DNA from: Paenibacillus sp. FSL K6-1096
GTDB lineage: Bacteria > Bacillota > Bacilli > Paenibacillales > Paenibacillaceae
DNA length: 64,000 bases
Assembly (NCBI RefSeq): GCF_037977055.1
Contig: NZ_CP150274.1
Span: 3,906,001 to 3,970,000, forward strand
Direction: 5' to 3'
Each line of letters starts with the position of its first letter. The stretch's first letter is position 1. The position numbers and the translations under genes were made by a program. This document shows, in pieces, positions 45,389 through 54,935 of the stretch. Under the pieces are notes generated by a model, which saw only the letters and a program-made list of their open reading frames with translations, searched no databases and was not told where the DNA came from.

Positions 45389-46381
45389 CTATAATTTTAT
45401 CTTCGTCGATTCCCGCACAATCAGCTCCGGATCGATCTTAATATTGGAGCCGCGCTTCATCTCCCCGCTGATCCGGCGCAGCAGCATCTCGGCGGCGGCC
45501 ACGCCGATCTTGTCCGCCGGCTGGCGCACCGTGGTCAGATGCGGGCGGAGCCGGGAGGCGATATAGTGGTCGTCGTAGCCGACGACGGCAACCTCCCCGG
45601 GCACCTGTATACCGGCCTCCATCAGGGCATTGATCACCCCGAGGGCAATATTGTCATCTCCGGCGAATACCGCCTCCGGCAGCTTGCCCTCCGCGAGCCA
45701 GCGCTGCGCGGTGTCATAGCCCATGCCAATCTCGAATTCACCGGGAACGATCTCGAACGGATCAAGGCCCTGCTCCTGCAGCGCCTGCAGGAAGCCCGCG
45801 CGCCTCTCCCGCGTGCTGCGGAACATCTCCTGCCCGCAGAGATGGGCGATGGAGGTATGCCCCAGCTCCAGCAGGTGGCGTGCTGCGGCATACCCGCCTT
45901 TGAAATTGTCGATGGTGATCGAGTAGCTGTCATTCTCCGGCAGCTGGTTGTCGATCAGCACGTAGGGAATCCCCCGCCGCTTCAGCTCGACAATATAATT
46001 ATCCTCCTGCATCGGGGAGAGCAGGATGAGCCCGTCAACCCGGTCTTCCTGGATCAGGTAATGATTCTCGTCCGAATCGATGCCTGTCGAGACCGAGACC
46101 GCGAGGAAATACCCGTGCAGGGCCAGTGTCTCATTCAGCTCCTTAACCACGGCATCGAAGAAGGAATCCTGCAGGGTCGTTACAATCAGGCCGATGATCC
46201 CGGTCTTGCCGCTGGCCAGACTGCGGGCCGCTGCATTCGGGTGGTAATTCAGCTCCTTGATCGCGTCGAGCACCTTCTGGCGGTTCTTCTCGCGCACAGT
46301 CCCGGCCCCGTTCAATACCCGCGATACGGTGACCACGGACAGCCCTGATTTTTTGGCAACATCAAAAATACTCACTTTCAT
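45389..46381 (-). CDS. LacI-family transcriptional regulator
   Basis: 330 residues. The HTH is at the N-terminus (MKVSIFDVAKKSGLSVVTVS, then RVLNG), followed by the periplasmic-binding-like domain (TGIIGLIVTTLQDSFFDAVV, DGLILLSPM, AVFAGDDNIALGVINALMEA, VVGYDDHYIAS). ATG 46381 has AAGGAG 9 nt upstream; the longer reading to 46444 lacks a site. It is embedded between transporter and catabolic genes and probably represses them through the two operators at 49820-49909. Confidence 0.92.
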   Translation of the reverse strand: MKVSIFDVAKKSGLSVVTVSRVLNGAGTVREKNRQKVLDAIKELNYHPNAAARSLASGKTGIIGLIVTTLQDSFFDAVVKELNETLALHGYFLAVSVSTGIDSDENHYLIQEDRVDGLILLSPMQEDNYIVELKRRGIPYVLIDNQLPENDSYSITIDNFKGGYAAARHLLELGHTSIAHLCGQEMFRSTRERRAGFLQALQEQGLDPFEIVPGEFEIGMGYDTAQRWLAEGKLPEAVFAGDDNIALGVINALMEAGIQVPGEVAVVGYDDHYIASRLRPHLTTVRQPADKIGVAAAEMLLRRISGEMKRGSNIKIDPELIVRESTKIKL

Positions 46382-46472
46382 CCCAAGCGCTCCTTGCGGT
46401 AGATTGTCCGGTACTCTTAAAATATAAGAATTTATATGTTTCACACGATAACTTATCCTTCTATTTCTCGCT

Positions 46473-46512
46473 GAAACGGTACCGTCCTTTAAAAGGACGG
46501 CAAAGCCGTTTC
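46473..46512 (-). terminator. Nested inverted repeat between solute-binding and lacI genes
   Basis: Inner palindrome CCGTCCTTT-A-AAAGGACGG (46482-46500) lies inside outer arms GAAACGG (46473-46479) and CCGTTTC (46506-46512). It lies 70 bp after the solute-binding gene. It could limit read-through so that transporter mRNA exceeds enzyme mRNA. No T tract. Confidence 0.5.
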
Positions 46513-46582
46513 CACTTATTCTATCTCCAGTATACAGGTCGCGCCGCGGTTCCGCTAAACATATAACATCGGCCGGGCCGCC

Positions 46583-47971
46583 TTATCTCTGGATGATCTC
46601 CGTAACCTTCTTCTGAATCACCGGCATCACCTCTTCCAGGGTCTTGTGTCCGGTCTCGACCGGCTGCAGCTCATTGATGAACATGTCGTTGATCTGCGAG
46701 TAGTTGGTGATCAGATGGTTATAGGATTCATAGCCGTATTTGACCGCGCCCTCGTAGACCTTCTTCACATCCTCCGGATCAATGCCGTCAAAATGCTTGT
46801 AATAGACCTCAGCCGCTTCCGTATTGACTGGCGGATTGCCGCCGCTCAGCTCGATGGACTTCTCCTGAACCTCGGTGGTGATCAGGTATTTGATCCATTC
46901 AAAAGCCTCCTTCGGATGCTTCGAATCCTTCAGAATCAGCAGCGGATCAACGAACAGTGTGCTGCGCACCTTGTCGTTGCCTCCCCATGGCACGGCGGCT
47001 ACGCCAACCTTGAACGGAAAATCGTTAGACCCGGCGAGGTTCCAGGAGCCGCCGACTGACATGCCGATTTTGCCTGCGACGAACGGGTCGCCGTTCTGTC
47101 CGGCTACGCTTTTGCTCCACTCGGAGGTCGGGGACACCTTCTCCTTGAACACAAGGTCGAACAGCTTCTGGTAAGCGGCAATCACCTCAGGGGAATCGAA
47201 ATGCGTCTCGGAAGGAACGCCGCCGTTGGTCCAGGTATCTTCAGAGTAAGGCTCTGCCCCGAAGTACAGCGGCCGCATATCCCGCTCCGCCCAGGTGAAG
47301 TCTACGCCGTATTGTGTTTTGGCGATATCGTCCGAGACGACCGTCAGCTTCTTGGCATCCTCAACCATGCGGTCAAAGGTCCAGCTCTTATCCTCATAAT
47401 CGCTCGGCGGGTAGGAGACGCCTGCAGCATCGAACATATCCTTGTTGTAGAGCATCAGGGTGACGTACATATTGACCGGTATGCCGTAAGTATGGCCGTT
47501 TACAGTGTATATTTTCATCAGATTCTCAGGGATATGGTAATCCTCCGCCTTGAAGCCGTCTTCCTTGATAAGGTCCGTCAGATCGAGCAGCATATCCTTG
47601 TTGTAATATTCGGCAAATCCTCCGTATCCGTAGTGGCTCGTTACATCCGGGGAATTGCCGCCGGCAATCAGCGTCTGCAGCTTGCTGTCGAACTGCTCAT
47701 AGGGAGCCTTCTCCACCTTGACCTTGATGTTCGGATGCTCCTTCTCGAATTCCGGGATCAGCTTCTCGATAAAAGTCCGGTCCTCCGAATCAATGGTATA
47801 GTGGGATATCGTCACTTGCTCTCCCGAACCGCCGGTATTCCCGGCTCCGCTGTCCCCGGCCGCCACATTGCCTGCCGACTTGCCTCCGCCGCAGCCCGCC
47901 AGAACTGCCGCCCCTGTCAATGCTGTTGCCAGCAGCAGCGCATACCTCTTGCTCTTCATCTTATTCTTCAT
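46583..47971 (-). CDS. Sugar ABC transporter solute-binding lipoprotein
   Basis: 462 residues, ATG after AGGAGGGATTGG. A lipoprotein signal with lipobox LAGC puts the lipid-bearing cysteine at residue 27. The mature part is a family 1 extracellular binding protein (FEKEHPNIKVKVEKAPYEQF, PDVTSHYGYGGFAEY, GKIGMSVGGSWNLAG, EAFEWIKYLITTEVQ). It sits third in the operon after two permeases. No ATPase gene is present; such transporters share a housekeeping MsmX-type ATPase. Confidence 0.9.
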   Translation of the reverse strand: MKNKMKSKRYALLLATALTGAAVLAGCGGGKSAGNVAAGDSGAGNTGGSGEQVTISHYTIDSEDRTFIEKLIPEFEKEHPNIKVKVEKAPYEQFDSKLQTLIAGGNSPDVTSHYGYGGFAEYYNKDMLLDLTDLIKEDGFKAEDYHIPENLMKIYTVNGHTYGIPVNMYVTLMLYNKDMFDAAGVSYPPSDYEDKSWTFDRMVEDAKKLTVVSDDIAKTQYGVDFTWAERDMRPLYFGAEPYSEDTWTNGGVPSETHFDSPEVIAAYQKLFDLVFKEKVSPTSEWSKSVAGQNGDPFVAGKIGMSVGGSWNLAGSNDFPFKVGVAAVPWGGNDKVRSTLFVDPLLILKDSKHPKEAFEWIKYLITTEVQEKSIELSGGNPPVNTEAAEVYYKHFDGIDPEDVKKVYEGAVKYGYESYNHLITNYSQINDMFINELQPVETGHKTLEEVMPVIQKKVTEIIQR

Positions 47972-48022
47972 TGTCCAATCCCTCCTGATTTCAAGTGTTG
48001 TAACCCGGCAATACTTGGTGCA

Positions 48023-48901
48023 TTACTTGATGCCTGTCAGTACGATGCCTTCCACGAACTGCTTCTGGGCGATAGCGAACAAGGTGACGATCGGAACCAT
48101 CGCCAGGACGGAGGCGACCATCAGCAGATGCCACGGCGGAATGCGGAAGCGCGATGAGGTGAGGGAGGCCATCCCCACGGGCAGCGTGAATTTGTCCGAC
48201 GAGCTTAAGTAGAGCACAGGGGTCAGCAGATCATTCCAGCTATAGATAAAAGCGAAGATCGCCACCGTCGCCAGCGCCGGAGCAGACAGCGGCAGCGCGA
48301 TGGTCCGCCACATTCTCAGCTCGCCGCAGCCGTCAATGCGTCCGGCATCGAACAGCTCCTCAGGCAGCGTGGAGAAGAACTGCCGCAGCAGGAAGATGTT
48401 ATACGCCGAGCCGAAGAAGGCAGGGACGATCAGCGGGAGGAAGGTGTCGATCCATTGCATCTGAGAGAACAGCACGAACTGCGGGATCATAATGGCCGGA
48501 TAAGGCAGCATCATCGTGCTCAGCAGCAGGATGAACCAGAAGCTGTTGCCGCGTCCCCGGTACCTGGCGAACCCGTAAGCGACCAGCGCCGAAGAGAGCA
48601 GAGTGCCGAATACGGAGAAGCCGGCGATGATCAGGCTGTTCTTGTACAGGGTGCCGAACTGCAGCGTCTCGAAAATATCGGCATAATTGCTCCAGGCCCA
48701 GCTCTCCGGGAGAAAGGTCGGCGGGAACTTCAGCATTTCCCGTTTCGACTTCAGCGAGGTGGAGACCATGAAGAACAGCGGCAGCAGCATGAGGAACGTT
48801 GTGATGAGCAGCGCGGTGAAGCTGGCGATCTTAACGGGCTTGATTCTCCGGCGCAGCCGGGAAGGCTGGCCAAGCGGGCGGGTGGCCTTAACGGTACTCA
48901 T
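48023..48901 (-). CDS. Sugar ABC transporter permease (MalG type)
   Basis: 292 residues with about six membrane helices, the first at ~28-48. The cytoplasmic EAA loop reads ELFDAGRIDGCGELRMWRTI. Ends in the common EGIVLTGIK form. The start overlaps the stop of the upstream permease gene by 4 nt (48898-48901). Confidence 0.92.
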   Translation of the reverse strand: MSTVKATRPLGQPSRLRRRIKPVKIASFTALLITTFLMLLPLFFMVSTSLKSKREMLKFPPTFLPESWAWSNYADIFETLQFGTLYKNSLIIAGFSVFGTLLSSALVAYGFARYRGRGNSFWFILLLSTMMLPYPAIMIPQFVLFSQMQWIDTFLPLIVPAFFGSAYNIFLLRQFFSTLPEELFDAGRIDGCGELRMWRTIALPLSAPALATVAIFAFIYSWNDLLTPVLYLSSSDKFTLPVGMASLTSSRFRIPPWHLLMVASVLAMVPIVTLFAIAQKQFVEGIVLTGIK

Positions 48902-49797
48902 CGTTGGCTGCCTCCTTCATAATGGACATAACGGCGCGACAGCCTCATAATGACTGCCGTGAACAGCATGACGACAATCAGCAGCACCCAGGCCAGCGCG
49001 GAGGAGTATCCGGCACGGTATTCCTTGAAGGCACTTGTATACAGGTTGTATACATAGAACCAGGTGGAATAATTGGGTCCGCCCTGCGTCATGACGAAGG
49101 CTTGCGTGAATACCTGGAAGGAGTCGATCAGACCCATAATCAGCTGAAACAGCAGGACGGGTGAGATCATCGGCAGCGTAATATTTAGGAAAATGCGGAA
49201 GCGCCCTGCCCCATCCAGATTGGCGGCTTCGATCAGGCTGGCCGGCACTCCCTGCAGACCGGCGAGGAAGAGGATCATGCCTGAGCCTGCAGTCCAGAAG
49301 GACATGATGATTAGGGCGTACAGCGCTGTATCGGGATTCATCAGCCAGGCCGGGCCGTGAATGCCGAACCAGGAGAGCATATAGTTGAAGAGGCCGATCT
49401 GCGGATTGAAGATCCAGTACCAGAGGAGCGACATGGCCACACCGGAGACCATACTCGGAAAATACATCGCTGTCCGGAAGAAGCCGCGCCAGGGGAGGGT
49501 CTGATGCAGCAGCAGGGCGAAGCCCAGACCGAGCAGCAGCTGTACCGGGACACTGATGAAGGTGTACCTTAGGGTAACTGTCACAGAACGCCAGAACAGC
49601 TCATTGTGGAACATCTCCGTGTAATTGGCAAGGCCGATGAATTTGGGCGGATGAATGATGTCATAGTCGGTGAAGCTGTAGAACAGCGAAGACAAGATCG
49701 GATACAGGGCGAAGATCAGGAAGCCGATCAGCCATGGGGAGATGAACAGATACATGTAGAACGTCTGCCGCCGGCTCTCACTCTTAATCACGAACAC
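48898..49797 (-). CDS. Sugar ABC transporter permease (MalF type)
   Basis: 299 residues with about six helices. The EAA loop reads SLIEAANLDGAGRFRIFLNI, and QAFVMTQGGPNYST is typical of this subfamily. The start is GTG 49797, 5 nt from AAAGG; GTG 49791 is an in-frame alternative. It is the first gene of the operon that runs to 43057, behind two LacI-type operators. Confidence 0.92.
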   Translation of the reverse strand: MFVIKSESRRQTFYMYLFISPWLIGFLIFALYPILSSLFYSFTDYDIIHPPKFIGLANYTEMFHNELFWRSVTVTLRYTFISVPVQLLLGLGFALLLHQTLPWRGFFRTAMYFPSMVSGVAMSLLWYWIFNPQIGLFNYMLSWFGIHGPAWLMNPDTALYALIIMSFWTAGSGMILFLAGLQGVPASLIEAANLDGAGRFRIFLNITLPMISPVLLFQLIMGLIDSFQVFTQAFVMTQGGPNYSTWFYVYNLYTSAFKEYRAGYSSALAWVLLIVVMLFTAVIMRLSRRYVHYEGGSQR

Positions 49798-49819
49798 ACC
49801 AGCCTTTCTTGGTTAAAAG

Positions 49820-49833
49820 TATAAGCGCTTTAA
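49820..49833. promoter_or_regulatory. LacI-type operator 1 of the ABC/GH4 operon
   Basis: TATAAGCGCTTTAA with the palindromic core AAGCGCTT, ~23 bp ahead of the permease start. It has the central CG of LacI/CcpA-family sites. A global CcpA role cannot be excluded. Confidence 0.6.
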
Positions 49834-49889
49834 TTTTAGTGGAAAATAAAAATGTAATCTGCCAATATTTTTTATAGTGGACAAATTGT

Positions 49890-49909
49890 AAGTTAAATCG
49901 CTTTAACTT
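49890..49909. promoter_or_regulatory. LacI-type operator 2 of the ABC/GH4 operon
   Basis: AAGTTAAATCGCTTTAACTT has perfect 8-bp arms around TCGC, centred ~73 bp upstream of operator 1. Two sites allow looping. The rest of the gap to 50211 is AT-rich with no gene. Confidence 0.6.
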
Positions 49910-50211
49910 TAATGTCGTCCGTTGACCTAATCATAGTGGATGATCACTAAATAATCAACCCTTTATTTCGGGAATAAAGCGTTACCAGTCAATAAATATA
50001 ACAAATGAATGGATAATAATGCTGAAAATGATGAAAAATCTGCTGTGACCCGAGATTTTGTGTAAGGTAACCTGACTTTTGAGGCGCGATTTCTAGAGTA
50101 GCTCACCTGTGGGCGGCCGATTACTTGCTGGCTTTTCACCTGCGCTGGCCCCGGTAGCTATCGCGCTGCCCAATATACTCGGTTTTCGCATACGTCTACT
50201 CCCGAGACAGC

Positions 50212-50238
50212 AAAAAACCGTCCGGCATTGCCGGACGG
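50212..50238 (-). terminator. Terminator of uridine kinase gene
   Basis: Minus-strand reading CCGTCCGGC, loop AAT, GCCGGACGG, then TTTTTTG. Strong intrinsic terminator. Confidence 0.92.
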
Positions 50239-50268
50239 CTCCTGCACCACTATCAGCGGGTGCGGGGC

Positions 50269-50898
50269 TTAATTCCACTGGTGATCGCCGGACAGATACT
50301 TCTCGGTCAGTACAGACAGCAGCTCGATGCCCACCTGATTCTGTCCGCCTTCGGGGATGATCAGGTCCGCGTATTTCTTAGAAGGCTCGATGAAGGCTTC
50401 GTGCATCGGCTTCACCGTAGTCAGATACTGCGTATGGATCGAACGGATCGTCCGTCCGCGTTCCTCGATGTCCCGCAGCACCCGGCGCAGGATGCGCACA
50501 TCGGGATCGGTGTCCACGAACACCTTGATATTAAGCTGCTCGCGCAGCTTCTCGTCGGACAGCACATGCAGCCCCTCCAGAATGACGATGTTGTTCGGAG
50601 CAAGGCTCACCGTCTTCTCGGTGGAACGGGCATGGATGGTGAAGTCGTAGACCGGAGCGAAAGCGGCTTGTCCGGTCTTAAGGCAATTCAAATGCTCAAT
50701 CAGCAGGTCGTTGTCGAAGGCCAGCGGGTGGTCATAGTTAATCGCACCGCGTTCGGCCATGCTGAGGTAAGAATGGTCTTTATAGTAGTTATCCTGGGAT
50801 ATAAACGTGACTTTGTCTGAGCCGAGACGGTCAATCACGGAGCGTGCGACTGTGGTCTTGCCGGAGCCGGTCCCGCCGGCGATACCGATAATAAGCAT
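50269..50898 (-). CDS. udk: Uridine kinase
   Basis: 209 residues. P-loop GIAGGTGSGKTT (~5-16), then FISQDNYYKD, the substrate-binding NYDHPLAFD and VYDFTIHAR, and ILEGLHVL. The RILRRVLRDIEERGRT lid is typical of Udk. It phosphorylates uridine and cytidine with ATP or GTP in pyrimidine salvage. The ATG at 50898 matches the usual N-terminus; GGGAGG lies somewhat far upstream. Monocistronic. Confidence 0.94.
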   Translation of the reverse strand: MLIIGIAGGTGSGKTTVARSVIDRLGSDKVTFISQDNYYKDHSYLSMAERGAINYDHPLAFDNDLLIEHLNCLKTGQAAFAPVYDFTIHARSTEKTVSLAPNNIVILEGLHVLSDEKLREQLNIKVFVDTDPDVRILRRVLRDIEERGRTIRSIHTQYLTTVKPMHEAFIEPSKKYADLIIPEGGQNQVGIELLSVLTEKYLSGDHQWN

Positions 50899-51084
50899 GG
50901 TTTTTTCGTAAACCTCCCTAAGCAATTGCCTTTGCAATTCCAATATTGTAGCACAGCAGTCGACTTATTTCATCATGATGGAGAGGAATATCATGTGAAC
51001 ATTCGGATAAATCGGTTATTTTGTAGAGAAATGATATGATTTGAAGGATACGTATAGATGAAGGCCTAATGAGAAGGGGGCAGA

Positions 51085-52185
51085 TTGAACAATATGGATA
51101 TGCAAAAGGCTCTAATGGAAGCGTTCGGCAGCACACAGGTACAGCTGGCAGGCCATGGCGCACGGGATGCCGCCGTGCTGAAGCGGTCACTGGCGGAAAC
51201 GGAGGATACCCTTGCAGCCGACATGTACGGGAGCGGGGCTGTGATTGAGGAGTTCCAGGCGGAGATGGCAGAGGTGCTGGGCAAGGAGAGCAGCGTCTTC
51301 TTCCCCAGCGGCACGATGGCGCAGCAGATTGCCCTGCGCATCTGGAGCGACCGCGCAGGCAGCCGCAGCGTGGCGTATCATCCGCTGTGCCATCTGGAGA
51401 TCCATGAGCAGGACGGGCTGAAGGAGCTGCATCATCTGGAGCCGAGATTGCTGGGAAGTGCAGACCGGCTGATTACCCTGGAGGATGTGCAGAGCATGGG
51501 GCCTGGGGTAGCCTGTCTGCTGCTGGAGCTGCCGCAGCGCGAGATCGGCGGGCAGCTGCCGGCGTACACCGAGCTGGAGGCCATATCGGCCTACTGCCGG
51601 GAGCAGGGGATTAAGCTCCATCTGGACGGGGCGCGGCTGTTCGAGGTGCTGCCTTACTATGGCAAGACGGCGGCCGAGGTCTGTGCGTTGTTCGACAGCG
51701 TGTATGTCTCCTTCTACAAGGGGATCGGAGGGATTGCTGGAGCGATCCTGGCCGGAGGCCGGGAGTTCACGGAGGCTTCAAAAATCTGGAAACGCCGCCA
51801 CGGCGGCGACTTAATCAGTCTCTATCCTTACATTGTACCGGCCCGGTATTACTACCGGCAGAGAATCGGCAACATGGCCAGGTATTACGAGCAGGCCAAG
51901 GATCTGGCAGCCCTGTTCAATAGCTGCCACAAGGTATCCACGCTGCCGGAGGTTCCGGTCTCTAATATGTTCCATGTACATTTCGCGATAGCCAGAGAAC
52001 GTCTTACGCCGGTGCTAATGGAACTGTACAAGGAGACCGGCATCGGCCTGACGCCGCGGCTGAAAGAGACCGGTGATTCTTCTTGTTCCTATGAGATTAA
52101 TATCGGCGATCTCTACGGTGAAGCAGACCAGACGGCGCTAAGAGAGATGTTCCGGCTACTGGATGAGCGGCTGAAGACGCTCTGA
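51085..52185 (+). CDS. Threonine-aldolase-like PLP enzyme (beta-eliminating lyase family)
   Basis: 366 residues. Fold-type I features are ADMYGSGAVIEEFQAEMAEV, SSVFFPSGTMAQQ, HLDGARLFEV (Asp for the PLP ring) and the PLP-lysine segment YVSFYKGIGG. Low-specificity L-threonine aldolases split threonine or allo-threonine to glycine plus acetaldehyde. TTG 51085 lies 5 nt from AGAAGGGGG; ATG 51094 is an alternative. It is longer in the N-terminus than E. coli LtaE, so a related amino-acid lyase is possible. Confidence 0.82.
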   Translation: MNNMDMQKALMEAFGSTQVQLAGHGARDAAVLKRSLAETEDTLAADMYGSGAVIEEFQAEMAEVLGKESSVFFPSGTMAQQIALRIWSDRAGSRSVAYHPLCHLEIHEQDGLKELHHLEPRLLGSADRLITLEDVQSMGPGVACLLLELPQREIGGQLPAYTELEAISAYCREQGIKLHLDGARLFEVLPYYGKTAAEVCALFDSVYVSFYKGIGGIAGAILAGGREFTEASKIWKRRHGGDLISLYPYIVPARYYYRQRIGNMARYYEQAKDLAALFNSCHKVSTLPEVPVSNMFHVHFAIARERLTPVLMELYKETGIGLTPRLKETGDSSCSYEINIGDLYGEADQTALREMFRLLDERLKTL

Positions 52186-52191
52186 ACGGAG

Positions 52192-52241
52192 CAGGGGCTG
52201 TCCCCGGAGCCAAATTAATGGCTAACTCAGGACAGCCCCTG
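52192..52241. terminator. Shared terminator between aldolase and polysaccharide genes
   Basis: 12-bp arms CAGGGGCTGTCC (52192-52203) and GGACAGCCCCTG (52230-52241), with a smaller AGCC/GGCT stem inside. Separates convergent genes; no strong T tract. Confidence 0.7.
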
Positions 52242-52256
52242 AATAACAACCCCGGC

Positions 52257-53783
52257 TTACCGGGAACCCTGCGCCTGACCGCGCAGCGCTATTTTGCGTA
52301 CCGGTCCGGCAACCATCTGCTTCTCCGCCGGATTGAGGCCGAACAGCCACAATGTCAGCGCATAGATGAGGGAGTAGAGGATCACATACAGGCCGAGATA
52401 CAGGTAGGATGTAATACTGACGAAGCTTAGCAGCAAAATGCCCAGCGCAGTCAGCACCACCACCGGGGTGAATACCCGGAGGATCTGCAGCCAGAAGTGG
52501 AGGATATCGAACTTCAACTTGTATTTATAGTAGATATTATTCAGGCAGACGTTGATGAACATCCCGATGGCCGTGGCAATCGCGCAGCCTGTAATACCCC
52601 AGAACCGGATGAACCAGAAGGTCAAGGCGACCTTAAGCACCGCAACCGAGAAATAGATGAACGCCTTCACCCGGTGCATATTCATCGCTTCCAGCATCGT
52701 GGCGAACAGGGACTGCACAATCGAGGTGATCTGGGGAATGATGATGATCAGGGCGATCGTATAGGCATACCTGTAGCCTTCGCCGAGCCAGATCAGGATG
52801 AAGCTCTGTCCGAAGATCACGAACCCGGAGACGATATACCCTACGATCAGCGCCTGAATGCGCCCGATTTTGACCAGCTCCAGCATGAGGGCCGCCTGAT
52901 CCGCACCCTTGACGATCATCTTGGTGAGCTTCGGCAGGTAGAAGCTGGCCAGCACATTCGAGAAATTAAGAATATACGTATTGAGCTGGGCAGCGATCGC
53001 GAAGACCGCGATGGGCATTGCCCCCAGGAACATCCCGATGATGAGCGGGTCGGCATTCGTATAGATCTGGAAGGCGATCGACGACAGCAGAATATACGAT
53101 GAATAGCTAAAGATCTCCTTGAACAGCTTGGTATCGAAGCCGTGGAATCTGACCTTCAAGTTCAGCTTGGTCCGGCAAAAGACCACATTCAGCACACCAA
53201 TCGCCAGATTCAGCACCAGCGCGACCGTCACCATTCCCGTGGATCTGAAGCCGAACAGCAGCACCAGCACCATCATGGCCGGAGACAGGACGACGCGGAT
53301 CAGGTTGATGATTTTGAGATACACGAACCGTTCATAGGCCGTAATAATGGAGCTGAAAATATTCAGCGGGAACGACACCGCCACATTGACCGCCGCAATG
53401 ATGAAGATCTGCTTCAGAATGCTTAATTCCTTCTCATGGAGACTGCCGAAGATCGAGCCGAAATTAAGCACCAGAATCAGACTGGCCAGGAACGAGACCA
53501 GACCGATCGCGGAGAACAGCAGCAGGAACATCCCGTTGATATTGCGCTGTCCTGTAGCGTCATTCTCGGAGATATACTTCGCATTGAAGCGGATGACGGC
53601 ACTGCCGAAGCCCAGGTCCAGCAGGACGATATAGGCGATAATCGAGTTCACCAGGGAGAACAAGCCGTATTCGGATTTTCCCAGGGTAGATACGATGAAG
53701 GGAGTCGAGCCCAGGGAGATAATCACGCCTAAGAATACGGAAGCATAGGTGATGATGGCGGCAAGTTTAATATTGGTTTTCAC
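52257..53783 (-). CDS. Polysaccharide flippase (Wzx/MATE-like)
   Basis: 508 residues with 12-14 predicted hydrophobic helices. The opening (IITYASVFLGVIISLGSTPF, VSTLGKSEYGLFSLV) is the typical start of polysaccharide exporters. Last gene of a three-gene minus-strand cluster; it would flip a lipid-linked sugar made by the upstream enzymes. Confidence 0.9.
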   Translation of the reverse strand: MKTNIKLAAIITYASVFLGVIISLGSTPFIVSTLGKSEYGLFSLVNSIIAYIVLLDLGFGSAVIRFNAKYISENDATGQRNINGMFLLLFSAIGLVSFLASLILVLNFGSIFGSLHEKELSILKQIFIIAAVNVAVSFPLNIFSSIITAYERFVYLKIINLIRVVLSPAMMVLVLLFGFRSTGMVTVALVLNLAIGVLNVVFCRTKLNLKVRFHGFDTKLFKEIFSYSSYILLSSIAFQIYTNADPLIIGMFLGAMPIAVFAIAAQLNTYILNFSNVLASFYLPKLTKMIVKGADQAALMLELVKIGRIQALIVGYIVSGFVIFGQSFILIWLGEGYRYAYTIALIIIIPQITSIVQSLFATMLEAMNMHRVKAFIYFSVAVLKVALTFWFIRFWGITGCAIATAIGMFINVCLNNIYYKYKLKFDILHFWLQILRVFTPVVVLTALGILLLSFVSITSYLYLGLYVILYSLIYALTLWLFGLNPAEKQMVAGPVRKIALRGQAQGSR

Positions 53784-53825
53784 ACAGATCGCTTCCTCGC
53801 TACGGAGAGTGTCAGGTGCTACAGC

Positions 53826-54935
53826 TTAAGCGGTCACGATGGATGAAGCCGCCGCTGCCTCAGCAGGGCTGCCCGACATGGCCTGAATGATCTGGCTGTA
53901 ATGCGCAGTGGAGAATTCATTATTGTATCTCGGATGATCAAGCTGTCTCAGCTCCTCCAGAAGTTCAGGAATCCGGTCCAGCTCATTCGTGAACTTTACG
54001 AACCCCAGGTGCTTGATCCATTCATAGCTGCCTACAACCTTATAGTTGTAATTACCGAGGGCAATGCAAGGCGTAGACGTAATCGCGGCAAAAATCATCC
54101 CGTGCAAACGATCCGTAATCACAACCTCCGCCCCCTTGAACTGATCCCACAGCGTGTTCAGCTCCATATCGCGGTCTTGTACAGAGACAGGGCGCTCGAT
54201 ACAGGTGTCCGTGAACGTGATGCTGCTGTAATGCTTCGCGGTGTACGCCTCAATGGTACGCTTGTCCTGATCCCCGAAGATGCTCTCCTTGTCCGCTCTG
54301 ATGCACAGAAGCGCGCCATGGCGTTCCTTGGGCGGGTCCGTGATATCCAGCGACATAACAATATCCGGTGTTAACAGCACTGCGTTGTTTCTGAAACCGG
54401 CTTTCATAATTTCGTACGACGTTGCCTCTCTGGCGACCAGAGTGAGGTCCTTATGGGAACCGTAGAGGTCCTGTGTCTTCTTGAACTCCGCGCGTCCCAG
54501 CTCGGTATCGCCGAAGTAGATGGTTTGCGGGAATACGATGATTTTGTTATTAGGGAATTCGGAGATGATCTTGCGTCTTACCTCTTCTTCCCGGAAATAT
54601 TCAATCCCGAAGTTGCCCCCGCCCTGAAGCACGAAGATATCCTCCGGGGTGCAGAACTCCTCCAGGCACTTCATGTTATGCATCAGCCGGTTGGCGACAA
54701 TCTCAATCAGGGTATAGTCAGGAAAAGCCTTCCGCAAAAAATTCATCTGCGCATACGTTATGGCATGATCGCCGAGATTGTCATGCTCCGGTGAGCCGAC
54801 GACATAGATGGCTTTGGTCTTGCCTTTATACGCATTCCGGTAGCTCAGATAGCCCTTATAATATTGGTAGACGGGAATATTGCTTACATAATTGCGGAAG
54901 GACAACGGCAGAATCTTCTCAAGGGCTTGGCTCAT
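53826..54935 (-). CDS. Polysaccharide pyruvyltransferase-family protein
   Basis: 369 residues. Family landmarks are IYVVGSPEHDNLGDHAITYA, DIFVLQGGGNFG, FPQTIYFG and VVITDRLHGMIFAAITSTPC. Relatives transfer pyruvate to sugar residues (as CsaB does for the wall polysaccharide that SLH domains bind). The start overlaps the stop of the upstream glycosyltransferase gene (ATGA). A link with the SLH proteins of this window is possible but unproven. Confidence 0.87.
   Translation of the reverse strand: MSQALEKILPLSFRNYVSNIPVYQYYKGYLSYRNAYKGKTKAIYVVGSPEHDNLGDHAITYAQMNFLRKAFPDYTLIEIVANRLMHNMKCLEEFCTPEDIFVLQGGGNFGIEYFREEEVRRKIISEFPNNKIIVFPQTIYFGDTELGRAEFKKTQDLYGSHKDLTLVAREATSYEIMKAGFRNNAVLLTPDIVMSLDITDPPKERHGALLCIRADKESIFGDQDKRTIEAYTAKHYSSITFTDTCIERPVSVQDRDMELNTLWDQFKGAEVVITDRLHGMIFAAITSTPCIALGNYNYKVVGSYEWIKHLGFVKFTNELDRIPELLEELRQLDHPRYNNEFSTAHYSQIIQAMSGSPAEAAAASSIVTA

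Noticed and set aside
46501..46514. Possible CcpA cre site (TGGAAACGGCTTTG on the minus strand)
   Set aside because: It departs from the cre consensus at the end and is part of the larger nested inverted repeat, which explains it better.
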